This document shows, in pieces, positions 40,892 to 52,502 of a DNA stretch of 64,000 bases. The translations under genes were made by a program, and so were the position numbers. How positions within the stretch are numbered: the stretch's first letter is position 1; the number at the start of each line of letters is the position of its first letter. The notes under the pieces are model-generated. The model was not told the DNA's origin, did not search any database, and worked only from the letters and a program-made list of their open reading frames with translations. The stretch comes from Balanoglossus misakiensis (Eukaryota > Hemichordata). The stretch covers positions 8,370,001-8,434,000 of the forward strand of contig CM082590.2 in the NCBI GenBank assembly GCA_040954595.2, given 5' to 3'.

Positions 40892-41804
40892 TACCACCAA
40901 TATCATCATCATTATTATTATTCGTTGCAATATCATACAAAGCTACTTTAATAGGAGGCAAGTTTTAACAATATTTATTTGAAGCATTCAATAATGTCAT
41001 GTGCACTTTCAAAAAATTGGAGAAGTCACCTACTTCTAATTTGATGATTTTGCAAGCTATTTGTTTGACTTCAAGTTCAAAGCCCATGCTTGCAGACTTA
41101 TCCCACCTGAGGAAAATTAATATTCCAAACATATTTTATTCCTCGCCGTGTATATTTCAGGAAGCTGTGGATACTGAATGGAAATTCAAACGAGCAGAAA
41201 TATGGATGAGTTATTTCGGAGCTCCAACACTGGCGCCACCGTTAAACCTGTTGTCGTTTATACCGTTTCTAATCCAGCTCTGCACATCGGAATGCAAACT
41301 GCATCAGAGGGAACCTCCAGCGTCTGGTCAGGTATGGATCTCCAGTGTTTCATCTAGACGGGGGATTTTCACCCCCATTGGCATGTTAGAACCCCCTAGC
41401 AATTTGTCAAGGGGGAACCAGTCCCCCTTAAAATGATGTCACTCACATGTTAGACCCTTGATAGAGTGGAATTCCCCTCAAATATTCTGGCATCTCTATT
41501 AGTACTAGACCTTAGTTGCACTTTATTTTGATAAGAACCTCATTGTATGGTGCGATGCATACGTTGGAATTTTCTCTTGAGTTGAAAGAATCTATTTGAA
41601 ACATTTTATGGCTTACTGCGATTTGTGTCACTATGAATATTTCTTTTGTAGGTGGTGAAGATTCTGAGCAATCGTTTCCTGGAGGTCATTGATCCGAGTC
41701 TGAGGAAATATAGCGATGATGCTTTGAATAATGGCGAGCAAAATGGGGATGAGTCAAACGGAAAAGACAATTTTGCGTTGGATATCGAAGAACCATGGAT
41801 TTGA
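34536..41804 (+). CDS. TRPC-type cation channel, short and divergent
   Basis: Exons: 34536-34583 and the 36573-36596 extension (proposed), then 36597-36713, 37091-37241, 37694-37863, 38235-38435, 38760-39490, 40260-40500, 41161-41331 and 41652-41804. All are in phase, for 668 residues. TRPC marks: SSPAYIMFYSEDPISRTFDL after the ankyrin part, FVAHHYCQKLL before S1, six hydrophobic spans, DVLRFLFIFAF in S5, VLVNLFIAIMSDTYARLQ in S6, and the TRP box EWKFKRAEIWMSYF. It is oddly short: only about one ankyrin-like unit (TALHIAAIQDDYRMIQLLL) where TRPCs usually have about four. The pore segment reads AVLLGTVFGNT where TRPCs have LFWSIFG, so the LFW motif is missing. Family role: receptor-operated non-selective cation or calcium channel at the plasma membrane. 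The first exon rests on phase and an ATG only and is uncertain. Confidence 0.83.
35760..35937. mobile_element. Inverted-repeat element, CTGTAAAACACTTTATTTTCGCG family
   Basis: Starts TACTGTAAAACACTTTATTTTC and ends GAAAATAAAGTGTTTTACAGTA. About 175 bases, in the proposed first intron of the TRPC gene. Confidence 0.85.
37305..37480. mobile_element. Inverted-repeat element of the AAACCTGTCT type, copy 2
   Basis: Matches 32608-32790 (GAACCGAACACC start, GACAGGGTTCGG end, GTTCGTTTAACATGTGGTT core). TRPC intron. Confidence 0.7.
37867..37957. mobile_element. Family 2 inverted-repeat element
   Basis: TTAACCCTTTCACCTCCAG at the left and GGTGAAAGGTATTAA at the right; TRPC intron, directly after the donor site at 37864. 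Confidence 0.75.
38052..38172. repeat. (GAT)n microsatellite
   Basis: GATGAT units with two GACGTAGACG-type interruptions in a TRPC intron. The acidic Asp-repeat reading frame over it is an artefact. Confidence 0.9.
39770..39880. repeat. Inverted repeat with 31-base arms in TRPC intron
   Basis: CAGCCATCTTGAATTTGAAC (continuing to about 39802) is repeated in reverse complement at about 39848-39880, with about 45 bases between. Likely a small hairpin-type transposon. Confidence 0.85.
40033..40226. mobile_element. Inverted-repeat element, CTGTAAAACACTTT family, copy 2
   Basis: Begins ACTGTAAAACACTTTTTTTTCG and ends GAAAATAAAGTGTTTTACAGTA, only about 30 bases before the acceptor of the pore exon at 40260. 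A related partial copy lies at about 39520-39730. Confidence 0.85.
40515..40893. repeat. (ATC)n microsatellite after the TRPC pore/S6 exon
   Basis: About 380 bases of CAT/ATC units with TTTTCA interruptions, starting some 15 bases after the donor site at 40501. Unspliced reading gives poly-Ser, poly-Ile or poly-Asp frames; these are not protein. Confidence 0.95.
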
Positions 41805-42416
41805 ACTTTAGATAATATGAAGCAGATTTCAAAGATCTTGTATGTAATCAAAATCACTTTATGATTTGGATTGTATTCTTGACTATGTTCCATCACAGTG
41901 AACAAAAATGTTACCTAGTGCTGGTTAGACCAGAATTGCCTGTTGGTTTTTATTCCAAAAATAAGTTGATGTGTTTATGTGGCTGTAAATTTAAGTTAGA
42001 GATATTAGAAAACACTTGTACTACAATTATTTTATACCAGCAAAATGTAATTTTTATCTCTCTCAACTGTGGAAAACTAGCCAATGAAATTCATGACATC
42101 ATTTGATTGGACCCCTGATACCTGCACCATCTGGTTAAGGGGTTCCGCCATATTGCACTAAACACTGTGTTATACCCCCGGTACATTCTCAGATTAAGTT
42201 AGGCTGAAAAAAAAAATGATTTCTTCGAAGGTATGGGGTCGTATGCAAATTGTACCAATGTCACCTTGGAAATGGGATCATGATATGTATTTTTATCAGA
42301 TGTTCCAGATGTGTGCATTCACAAGCTTTGACAAATAAAATAAGTGTGTATCGGCACGTATTCACTGATATCAAGAATGTTGTTGTCTGTAACCACTGGC
42401 AAATACACTTCAATTC

Positions 42417-42471
42417 TATATAAGGGAGTAGCTCAAGACAATACACCATTCCATCGTCTTGCAGAGATCGG
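42417..42471 (+). promoter_or_regulatory. TATA box and untranslated first exon of protease G1
   Basis: TATATAAGG at 42417-42425. About 25-30 bases further a short untranslated exon should begin; it ends at 42471 in a GGTAAG donor. The next exon begins at 42838, 13 bases before the ATG. G2, G3 and G4 have the same layout, which supports it. Confidence 0.7.
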
Positions 42472-42850
42472 GTAAGTTTAGAACTCTACGATATGTATCC
42501 TCTTCATATTTGTAAAATTAATATCTCTGCATTAAGCAATTTCTTGCATTTAGTAATTTCTCTGCAACTTGTGTTAGAACTACTGTATTATCTTGACACA
42601 AATCAGTAAATGACAGAAGAAGCTTTGTATTGAATTGGTTAGGCAATGGGGGAGGTTTTTTTTAGTAATCGCAAAAGTACCATACATTATTCAGCTATAC
42701 ATGAATGGACAGCCAAAACTCAGTCTCTCAACAACACAGTCGAGGGAATGATATATGTAGAGGCTGCGAATCATTGGAGTGACTTCTGGCAATAGTTTTA
42801 AACCTGTCAACATTGATTTACATTTTTTGTCTTTCAGATAAGATTTCAAA

Positions 42851-45800
42851 ATGAACTTTCTTCTATTAGCTGCCCTCGTTACTGCAGCCAGTGCTGCCAA
42901 GTTGGCACCAGTTGTCAAGGTGAAGGATCATGTACCTAACAGCTACTTGGTGAAACTAAAGGTTGGAAATTATTACTATTATTATAATTTATTATTATAC
43001 TTATTTAAGGGTTGTTGACTTGTCAGACGATACACATAAATGCAAAGATTGTATTAGCTGTAAGCAGAAGTTGATTTCATTTATTGTAGGATAGGACTAA
43101 AGTTAACGAGTTCGCAAAGAATCTTCCAAGCTCTATTGTAGTGAAGAGAGTCTACAATCATGTGTTCTTTGGAGTCGCCATTGATGCCCACGACGCAGAC
43201 CTAACCCAGGTAAGAACTCATCAGTTTAGATAATATGTTGTCACTTAAAGGTATACGGTCACCTCTGGAAAGTTAGCTATAGTTACCATGGCAAATTGAG
43301 ATCTAGCCAATCACATATTTTCAGTGGGTGGCACATGCGAAAAAAGAGTATATTTTAAACTGATTGTTTAACCCATTTTGAGAGAGAGAGAGGGGGAAGA
43401 GATTTGGGTGAAACTATGGTAGACAAATTGTTAATGTAATGTAGCATTGCTGATACATGTTATAGCCACCACAGGAACTGAATATTTCACAACAACAATT
43501 ATTTATATTGATTACAGCTAATAAAAGTTCTTATCTATTTAAAGTTACAAACCAACGACCTGATTGAGTATATCGAGCAAGATTCCGTGGTGAGGGCAGC
43601 TTGCGAGTGGGGTGTTGATCGTATCAATCAGAGGACAACTGCCGGAGATGGAAACTGTAATGTTTACGGTAAGCACAGTTATTCATAAGAGCCACCCCCT
43701 GAATGTATTGGTTCATACGCCCTCAGGCGGTGAAACATTCATATGCAGATGTTTACTGTAAAACACTTTATTTTCGCGAGCAATAAATTTACGCGAAATA
43801 CGCGAGAGCCAAAATAGTGTGAAAATAAAAAGTTGCGTAATTTTTTTTTGGAGATAACGATGCAGTGAATGAAATAGGAGAATGCGAAAATTAATACTTG
43901 CGAAACAGTGGCCTCTCTCGATATTGCGAAAATTTTGACTCGCGAAAATAAAGTGTTTTACAGTATGTTGAGCCTTTGACCCCCGAATGCTTTACTAATT
44001 GTAGCAAGTGTCACACACATATACATATGATCGATTTACCACCTGGGGATGTAGAGAGGTCACAGTCGGGGGGCAGTTTAGTCCAGCTGAGCTTTTCGTG
44101 TATGCTAGCTCAGACTTCAGTTATTCATCAAAAACGTTTTTGCAAATATACAATCGATGGAATTACCACCAATGGTAGGACCTTTACGCTAGTATTAAGA
44201 CTACTTAACTTGTGACTGGTACTGACCCAATAAGTTTTTTTTCTGCAGGTACTGGCGCTAAGAGTAATATCTATATTGCTGATACTGGTATCCACTATTG
44301 TCATGAGGTGTTTGGGGGCCGGGCCAAATTTTTCTGGGATTATGACAGTGAAGGTGATGTAAGTATGACTTGGTCAAGAACAGTGGGTTTCAGGTGGTTG
44401 CAAGAATAGTTTGATACAACTCGGACATCAAGCATGGCCACAACTTCCTAAGGTTGCTACATCAACAACACAAAAATTATAGAAGGCGATGCGCGTGTTT
44501 GCTGTATTTTCGTATCAATTATTATTAATTTATTACCTCATTGATTTTTCACAGGGCTCAGACTGCTATGGTCATGGAACCCAAGTTGCTGGTGTTGCTG
44601 CTGGCATAGCGACTTCAGCAACAATTCAATCTGTCCGTGTCCTCAACTGCTTTGGAGGAGGGCTTACCAGCTTCATTGCTGCCGGTACGCTGCATTTTGT
44701 CTGCAGCTGACATGACAAAGCGTAACATCATCATGTTGACGCAACCGATCCCATAAGATCCCATGATATATATAAATTATAATACACATAATTATACAAA
44801 ATGGGACCTAAAAATAATGCATTATCTCCAAAGTTAGTTAAAACGCGTGCTCATAATGTTGCCCATACTATCAGTCTGCATCTTAGTTTCATCATGATAC
44901 AGAAAGATTAAATCCATTACATGTGTTCATCTTCCCTTCATAGGATTGGATGCTATTGCAGCCAGTGGACCAAGACCAGGTGTTGCTGCTGTATGTCTGA
45001 CTAGAGGTGTCAGCCCTGCTTTAGATCAAGCTGTACGCGATTTGATCGCTGCTGGCGTGCCAACAGCAGTTGCTGCTGGCAACGACAATGCTGACGCTTG
45101 CAACACATCCCCAGCTAGAGTTGCTGAGGTAACTCAGGATTTTTTTATTTAATCATTTATTTACTTATCTTTCTTGTTAATTGATCTATTTATTTATGTG
45201 CAAATATATATTGTTTACCTCTTCATTCAACTAAAGTCTAGTCCTCTAAAGGACTAGTTAAATGTACTTACTGACTTGCCCACTAACTAGACAAATGTGA
45301 ATGCTAAACACGACTTGCCAATGTCCAAAAATTAGAATTTGGAATGACGTAATGGCACAACATCTTTCCATAACATTATTTGATTATGACTGACTTTTCC
45401 CTCATGTTCTGAACAGGCTGACACCGTTGGCTCAACTACAACCACTGATGCCAGATCTAGTTTCTCCAACTACGGTACCTGCGTGGATCTCTTCGCTCCC
45501 GGCTCCAACATCAGAAGTTCCTACAATACTGGCTGCAGTGCCTACTCTACCATGAGCGGTACCTCCATGGCTTGCCCACATGTTGCTGGTAAGACTATCA
45601 CACCACTATTAATTACTACATGTAATTGTTAGAGTGCGCTTTTGAAATCTGTTAGTGCCATGATATGTTTTGTGAAAGACTTCATCTCCTACTCCAAATA
45701 TATGAAGACTATCCTATAGCCTCGATGTGTTGATGACATTTTGTACTAATGACTTTTATGTTTTCTCTTCAAGGTGCTCTTACTGTCCACATGGCAGCTG

Positions 45801-45916
45801 GAAGATGTACCGATGGTGCTAGCTGCAAGAGCTTGCTCGCTAACGAGGCAACCGCTGGAGCCGTCGGCAACCCTGGTGCTGGATCTCCCAACCTCCTCCT
45901 CTACATCGATCCTTAA
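42851..45916 (+). CDS. Proteinase K-like secreted serine protease G1, altered substrate cleft
   Basis: Exons 42851-42961 (signal peptide [15 protein letters not shown]), 43090-43209 and 43545-43668 (I9-type propeptide, then mature start), 44249-44358, 44555-44684, 44944-45128, 45417-45588 and 45774-45916; 364 residues. Subtilisin family S8A: Asp in YIADTG, His in GHGTQVAG, Ser in GTSMACPH, oxyanion Asn in AAGNDN. The catalytic triad is intact. However, the usual HGTH is HGTQ. The strand lining the S1 pocket, SMSLGGG in the other copies, is AVCLTRG, which adds a bulky charged residue in the cleft. Exon 5 is 12 nt shorter than in the other copies. Exons 7 and 8 and the introns beside them nearly match G2 while the 5' half is divergent. 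It may be active with a different specificity or be a binding protein; this is inference. AATAAA at 46039-46044. Confidence 0.88.
43754..43966. mobile_element. Inverted-repeat element, CTGTAAAACACTTT family, copy 3
   Basis: TACTGTAAAACACTTTATTTTC at the left, GAAAATAAAGTGTTTTACAGTA at the right, about 210 bases. Lies in intron 3 of protease G1. Confidence 0.88.
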
Positions 45917-46359
45917 ATGGGTGAATTAATTTCTAGGCATCGGAAGAATTATGAAGTGTACACTACATACCATACACACCTGTTCAGAAATTTCAGCCAG
46001 TTGTTCCTACATTCTGTTTTGTAATTTCGAGACATTTAAATAAACTTTCACAAATTGTACACTCAGTACTATGCTGCTCATTATTGTACAATTACACAAA
46101 ATGCCCATTTAACCATATAAGCCTAAGGTCATCTCTTAATAAGATGTGATTGTCTTACTTGATAAAGCAAGCACACGTGAGGTTCTGTGGGATGTATGCA
46201 TGGGCTTGGACCGTTAAACTGTCCAGACAAAACTGTTAGGTATTTACATCAAACTGACTGACAAATACATAAAAGTCATCTTGGCAGAAACCGGCCTAGC
46301 CAGAAAACATTGGTGACTATACATATACACAGGCCTTAACAACGCGCAGGTTTTTCTAC

Positions 46360-46730
46360 CTTCTCACACTCCTGGCACGCTGGGAGTGTGAGAACAGAGT
46401 GTGAGAACAAATTGTTCTCACACTCTCACTGAATCGAAAGCTGTATATGACGCAAGCGCTGATTGGTTGACAAAGCGTTCTTTTGCAAACTCGCGCTAAA
46501 TGTTATCCAATGGCGCGATGTGTACCGGTATTACGGGGACAGAGACTACAACATGCCCAGAAGACAGTGCCAGAGTCATTTATTCAATGTTTTTTTAACG
46601 AATTTGGCTAATTTGTGACCATGTGAGAAAAATAATCTCACACACCAAGGACCTGGGATCATATTTCTCACACTCGTCGGGGATTTTCTGTCCCATCCCA
46701 GGTCCTTGGGAGTGTGAGATTCTATTAGTC
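46360..46730. repeat. Nested inverted repeats built on CTCACACTC
   Basis: CTCACACTCCTGGCACGCTG faces GGGAGTGTGAGAAC, and further right CACACCAAGGACCTGGGATC faces CCCAGGTCCTTGGGAGTGTG. At least two nested hairpins of the same motif. Probably a small inverted-repeat element. Confidence 0.7.
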
Positions 46731-47213
46731 TTTGTAGCAAACACCAAATTGATTAAGATGCCACTAGCACTCGACTGTGCAACATGAAGACAAAATATTC
46801 TTGAAGTTCAATTATATGTTTTCCTCACCTGTGTAACCCATGTATTCTTGGCCAACGAAGCTACCAACATGAACTTTGCATCTCTGTAATCTATTTGCGA
46901 CACATAGGTGATAACGTACCGGTAAGCAGTGGTTGCAACCTTAAACAAAAATTCAGATATATATTAATTAAACTACAAATAAAATTACCACACAAACGTT
47001 AATATCAATTTCACAATTTACACATAACAAAAATATACAATACATAGAAATGAATTAATTTCAGTCATTCATTTCGCAGTTTGTACGTTCTATGATGGTC
47101 ATTAATGAAATTCTAATATTTCGCAAAAAGTTTAATTTCCACAAGTATATATTTATATATGGGGTTAATCCTGGATACATTTGGGGTAGAATATTAGCCA
47201 TACAATACAGCAT

Positions 47214-47304
47214 AACCCTTTCACCCCCAGTTCTGTCTGTAGAGGTCCAACTTTACCATATAAAACTATGGATTTGGACCGAACCATGGTGGTGGAAGGG
47301 TTAA
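47214..47304. mobile_element. Family 2 inverted-repeat element, intact
   Basis: TAACCCTTTCACCCCCAG to GGTGGTGGAAGGGTTAA, 91 bases, intergenic. Confidence 0.8.
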
Positions 47305-48367
47305 GTGATGAAGTGGGACAAATTCTGAAGAATTGAGGCAATGGAAAAACATAAAAAAATTCAGAGCACATTCAGCAAGTTTGACTAGGCTCGTCAGATC
47401 AAGAACAACACCACTTAGAAAATCCCTTCACAATTAACAGAGGAAAAAATCAATTCGTAATTTTAACCGATTGCGATGCATAGAGTTGCCAACGCTGTCT
47501 GCACACGATACAGACTGAACACAAAATACGATGTCGGGTCGAAGGCAGTCGTTTGACCATGCGCAGTAACGCCGGACGGAGACACAATCAGAATTAGATA
47601 ACTTCACAAATGAACGACTATATGAGTTTGCGAACATCTGTTTTGATAAACGGACCAATTAGCTCCAATCTGCATGATGAGTTTTCCGCACGCATAATAT
47701 CGTAAGTTAATTATGTACCTGTGGGTAGATAACATCTCGAGGTACGGTAGATTTCAAAATAAAACAGGTCAAATTTTACACATTCGAAATTTAAACCAGT
47801 TGTATATATGAATATATAGCGATTAAAAAAAGCGTATTTATCCACTACAAGGTGTATCGACCATTCATGTTGTTTTTTCCATGTTTTCCAATTTTTTAAT
47901 TTTTATTTCAAAGCAATGGGCAGCATGTTTACAGCTCAGAATGAACCACAGAAACAGAAATCTGCTACGGTCTGAAATGACACATATTAAAGAACAACAG
48001 AATAATTTCTTGGCTAGCTTGTAGCTTTTATACAAACGTACTATGTTCATTACTGAGTAAAAATCATGAGTTTTCAGCGGATTTTTGGGGGGGGAATGTT
48101 TTGTGGAGTGGGCCTACATGTCGAATGCGCTCTCACCGATATCTGCTGGACATCCGGTATTGATAAAGAACGACAAATCTTAGCACGATCGTGTTGATGG
48201 GAATACGTAAACGATATGTAATGCATATCAAGCAGTTACAGGTTGAACAAACACATGCAATATCATGAGAGCGCAATCTCCTTGATAAATTACATGTTAT
48301 TCGTTCTGCAGATGAGAATCTCATCACCCAGTATCTCATCATCCATGAGGAGTGAACTCTATTCACG

Positions 48368-48523
48368 ATATCTCTCTGTCTGTCTACCTGTTTGTCACAC
48401 TGTCTGCTTGTATATATCTTAATGTGTGTCTACCTGTCTGTCTGCCTATCTGGCTGTTGTCTACCTGTCTATCTGTCTGTCTGTATGTCTGAATGTATGT
48501 GTCTGTCTGTCTGTCTGTCTGTC
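48368..48523. repeat. GTCT-rich degenerate microsatellite
   Basis: CTGT/GTCT units with TACC and TATC variants; the Cys/Leu/Ser-rich reading frame over it is not considered coding. Confidence 0.8.
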
Positions 48524-48980
48524 TCTGAATTTGCATCAATTATATCTTCCATCTTTAGGTACATGTACATGTATATCCATAGTCTGATGAAGTTTTGAAC
48601 TCTCACACTTAACTGACTTAATAATTGCTATCAGCTACTTAAATAAAGTACAAATTAAACCTATAAATGCTATGTGGTATTTAGAAATTGTGCAGAAATA
48701 AACTTTTTTTACATTCCCAGTAAGTATTTAGCAGATATGAGAACTGCATAGTAATAGATGCACCAAAAACACTTACAAATTTAATGCATATGAAAAAATT
48801 ACGACAACTGTAAAAACTGATGATTCACACGAAACGTTATCAACCATTTCATTATATCCGGTAATATCATATCATCGTGTGAGAGAGACCCATTTATCAG
48901 AACCACACCATGCAATATTCACATAATATTTCACTGACAACGTTGTCTATCTGCGACTGATAACGAGCCCGGCGTGGACA

Positions 48981-49032
48981 TATAAGGACGCTTTCAACGC
49001 TACATTCGTCACTTCGATCTTACTGAAGCCAG
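48981..49032 (+). promoter_or_regulatory. TATA box and untranslated first exon of protease G2
   Basis: TATAAGG at 48981-48987; the short first exon ends at 49032 (AG|GTGAGT). The second exon starts at 49355, 13 bases before the ATG. Confidence 0.7.
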
Positions 49033-49367
49033 GTGAGTACTCAGTTTACTAAGAATTTCATTTTATTTCAGGGCAGCATGACTTGACGTTCCAGCTGTGG
49101 GATAGACCATTTTCCAAAATCCGCGAGATCTGGCGAGGCTGGGCAGTTCATATAGGAGGCCACTCTCATGTGAAACAGGCCAAAAATTTACAGCACCTAC
49201 CCAAGTTTTTACACTAACTAATCCTGACTTGTATTATTTGACTAGTACCCGTACTAGTAACCAAGTTTTAATAGAGTGGAAACCATCTTGACAACAGTTG
49301 TCACGTGACTTCGCTGACATGTCTAACTAACGTTCAAACTTTTGTCTCTCCTAGCAAACCGTTCAAG

Positions 49368-51844
49368 ATGCGTATCTTCCTCCTCGCTCTCTTCGTAGCT
49401 GCAGCAAATGCTGTCAATCTGGCCCCAATCCTGAAGGCCAGGGATGCTGTACCCAACAGCTACTTGGTCAAACTCAAGGTAATTCACCTAACACTCCCAA
49501 ACATTGATCATGAATATTTTGTTTAGACAATACATGAAATGGTATGTCGACGTGGTCAAGAACATTTACCAAGTAAATTTGGAACATCAAACGCCATATT
49601 TTATGACTATTTATTTATTTTCTGTTTTGTCACAGGATGGAGTCAATGCCAACGCCTTTGCTAAGAGCCTCTCTAAGAGTATCCCAGTGAAGAGAATCTA
49701 CGACAATGTTTTCGGTGGAGTCGCTATTGATGCCCAACAAGCCCAGCTTGCCCAGGTGAGAATACAACTTTTTCGGGTCGACAATTTTCGATATCACTCG
49801 CAACTGATTGATGTAATGACTTCGTAGTCGCTAAATTTGCATTAGATACTTTCGTCGACATCGCCTCAGTTTGCCTGCATATGACTATTCGACAGCATAT
49901 CACCTGCATAATCAAATCAACTACAATTTTCTTGACTTTTTCAGCTTCAAGCCTTGGATCTGGTCGAGTATATTGAAGAGGACTCCGTGATGAGAGCCGC
50001 TTGCGAGTGGGGTGTTGATCGTGTCAACCAGAGAACAACTGCCGGTGATGGCAACTGTAATGTTTACGGTAAGGACTGTCCAACTATTTTTGGACTTCAC
50101 ATCATTAATTGAGACCAAGAAGTGATATGTTTCGAAAATAGTAAGCGAATCCTGCCCACACGTGACACCTGCCATATATCAAATCAAATAAGAAAGTAGT
50201 CACCCTCTGATAATATTTTATGGCAGATCTCTTAATATTAAATATCAGTGCCTTTTGGGCATTATACCAGTATTGATAGATTGACTTATTTCATTCATGT
50301 TTTGAATGATTTTTGAAAACGTGGGCTTGTATATATATATTTCCCAATAATCACATATTCTTGCGATATCGCCATTTATAAGATTTTTTCTCAACTTTTC
50401 TTTGAAGGCACCGGTGCTGGAGCCCATGTCTACATTGCTGACACTGGACTCTATTACTGCCACCAAGAGTTTGGCGGTCGTGCTGTCTTCTTCTGGGATT
50501 TCGACTCTACTGGTGATGTGAGTATGGCGCTGAATTCTACATTTCTCAATAGACGTGGTGCATTTTGCTGCCATTTTCCAATAATAATGAGGTTTTGTTT
50601 GAGAGGGTTGAAGCTGTGGTTCGACCAAAGAGGATAGCGTAGCCCCAAACTCAGATCTTTACATGGCTTGGTAAATGTGTTTCCGAGGACCAATACACGC
50701 GATATTCTTCATTTTGTCTGTCAATAATGTACCTGGATATATCTTCTTTTACCAATTCTTCAGGGTACTGATTGCCATGGTCACGGAACTCATTGTGGTG
50801 GTACAGCTGGTGGCGCAACGACTGGTATTGCTACATCAGCCACCATTCAAGCTGTCCGTGTTCTCAACTGCCAAGGAGCAGGTCTTACCAACAACATCGT
50901 CGCTGGTAAGCTCACTTTACTATCATATCATGTATTGCTTTGAATCACACATTCAAATACATGTACTGACCTTCATATATTTCTACATAAAACGTCAGGA
51001 TTTGACTTAATTTGGCTTCAATCTTCCCTTCATAGGATTGGATGCTATTGCAGCCAGTGGACCAAGACCAGGTGTTTGCTCAATGTCTCTGGGTGGTGGT
51101 GTCAGCCCTGGTTTGGATCAAGGTGTCCGCGATCTGATCGCTGCTGGCGTGCCAACAGCAGTTGCTGCTGGCAACGACAATGCTGATGCTTGCAACACAT
51201 CCCCAGCTAGAGTTGCTGAGGTACGTTCTTTGATTTCTATCAGTGGAAATGCGTGTGCTTTGGAAAGAAGTTGTGTTCAAACAATTACAAATAGTGTGAT
51301 TATTTGACTGACTTTTCCCTCACGTTCTGAACAGGCTGACACCGTTGGCTCAACTACAGCCACTGATGCCAGATCTAGTTTCTCCAACTACGGTACCTGC
51401 GTGGATCTCTTCGCTCCCGGCTCCAACATCAGAAGTTCCTACAATACTGGCTGCAGTGCCTACTCTACCATGAGCGGTACCTCCATGGCTTGCCCACATG
51501 TTGCTGGTAAGACTATCACACCACTATTAATTACTACATGTAATTGTATTATTAGAGTGCGCTTTTGAAATCTGTTAGTGCCATGTTTCTTGAAAGACTT
51601 CATCTCCTGCTCGAAAAATATGGAGACTATCCTATTGGCGTCGATGCAGCAAAGGTGTTGATGACATTTTGTACTAATGACTTTTATGTTTTCCCTTCAA
51701 GGTGCTCTTACTGTCCACATGGCATCTGGTAGATGTACCGATGGTGCTAGCTGCAAGACCTTGCTCGCTAACGAGGCAACCGCTGGAGCCATCAGCAACC
51801 CTGGTGCTGGATCTCCCAACCTTCTCCTCTACATCGATCCTTAA
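49368..51844 (+). CDS. Proteinase K-like secreted serine protease G2
   Basis: Exons 49368-49478 (signal peptide [15 protein letters not shown]), 49636-49755, 49945-50068, 50408-50517, 50764-50905, 51036-51220, 51335-51506 and 51702-51844; 368 residues. The first three exons hold the signal and inhibitor-type propeptide (PNSYLVKLK ... [14 protein letters not shown]). The mature domain has the S8A triad: Asp in YIADTG, His in GHGTHCGG, Ser in GTSMACPH, with SMSLGGG for the S1 cleft and AAGNDN for the oxyanion hole. Conserved cysteines ([33 protein letters not shown]) suggest disulphides as in proteinase K. Probably a secreted endopeptidase, perhaps digestive. The 3' UTR seems spliced: donor at about 51850, acceptor at 52345-52348, AATAAA at 52460-52465. 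Confidence 0.93.
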
Positions 51845-51914
51845 ACGAGGTAAGTTGTCACTGACGTACCTGGTACCTTATACTGATGCAAATTCTAAGT
51901 TTTGTTATTTTAAG

Positions 51915-52002
51915 CCTTTCACCCCCATTTCCCTCTCTAGAGGTCCAACTTCACCATAGAAAACAATGAAATTGGACCAAACCATAGTGGTGAAAGGGAT
52001 GC
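51915..52002. mobile_element. Family 2 inverted-repeat element in 3' UTR intron of G2
   Basis: AGCCTTTCACCCCCATTTCC to GGTGGTGAAAGGGAT, about 88 bases. G3 lacks it at the matching position, so it dates from after the inverted duplication or was lost from G3. Confidence 0.7.
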
Positions 52003-52459
52003 TTTCTTGTCTTTTTTAATCTGGCCGTAAATATGAGACTTGGTTCTGAACAATTCAGTGATGCAGAACTGCATGTTTGCAAAGGCAGAAAAAAAAATGA
52101 TTTTGATCTCTCCAACTTCGTCAAAAAAAAGATCAGTAACAATACTTTTCCCTTTCATTGTCATACTGCAAAGACTTCTATCAAATCACGGAAAAATTTG
52201 TATAAACATTGAAAGATTTGGAAGACTATGATATTTTTCTTTTGAAAATTATCTCCAAGGTACATGCTACCTTAAGATGGCCCCTCTTCTCTGAAATTAA
52301 GATTTCTAAAATTATGTTGTTGCTCACTATATTTATGTTCTTTTACAGACATTGGAAAACTGGACACATCTCTGCAAAACATACGTAGTTCAAGTTTGCA
52401 TTTCTTGAAAATCAATTGTGTTCGTCTTTTGGTCTGTTTCCATAATTTGGAGAAGATGA

Positions 52460-52465
52460 AATAAA
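52460..52465 (+). terminator. Polyadenylation signal AATAAA of protease G2
   Basis: GAAGATGAAATAAACTTTT at the end of the spliced 3' UTR; G4 has GAAGATGAAATAAAGTTTT at the equivalent place. Confidence 0.7.
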
Positions 52466-52502
52466 CTTTTAAAATGATATTACGTGTTTGTTTGTTTGTT
52501 TT

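Larger units (their letters stand above)
46045..48980. other. Intergenic region between proteases G1 and G2
   Basis: No supportable exon in 2.9 kb. It has a cluster of inverted CTCACACTC repeats at 46360-46730, a family 2 element at 47214-47304 and a GTCT-rich microsatellite at 48368-48523. Confidence 0.6.

Noticed and set aside
40233-40982. Poly-Ser, poly-Ile and poly-Asp reading frames
   Set aside because: Trinucleotide (ATC)n array in a TRPC intron, entered by reading through the donor at 40501.
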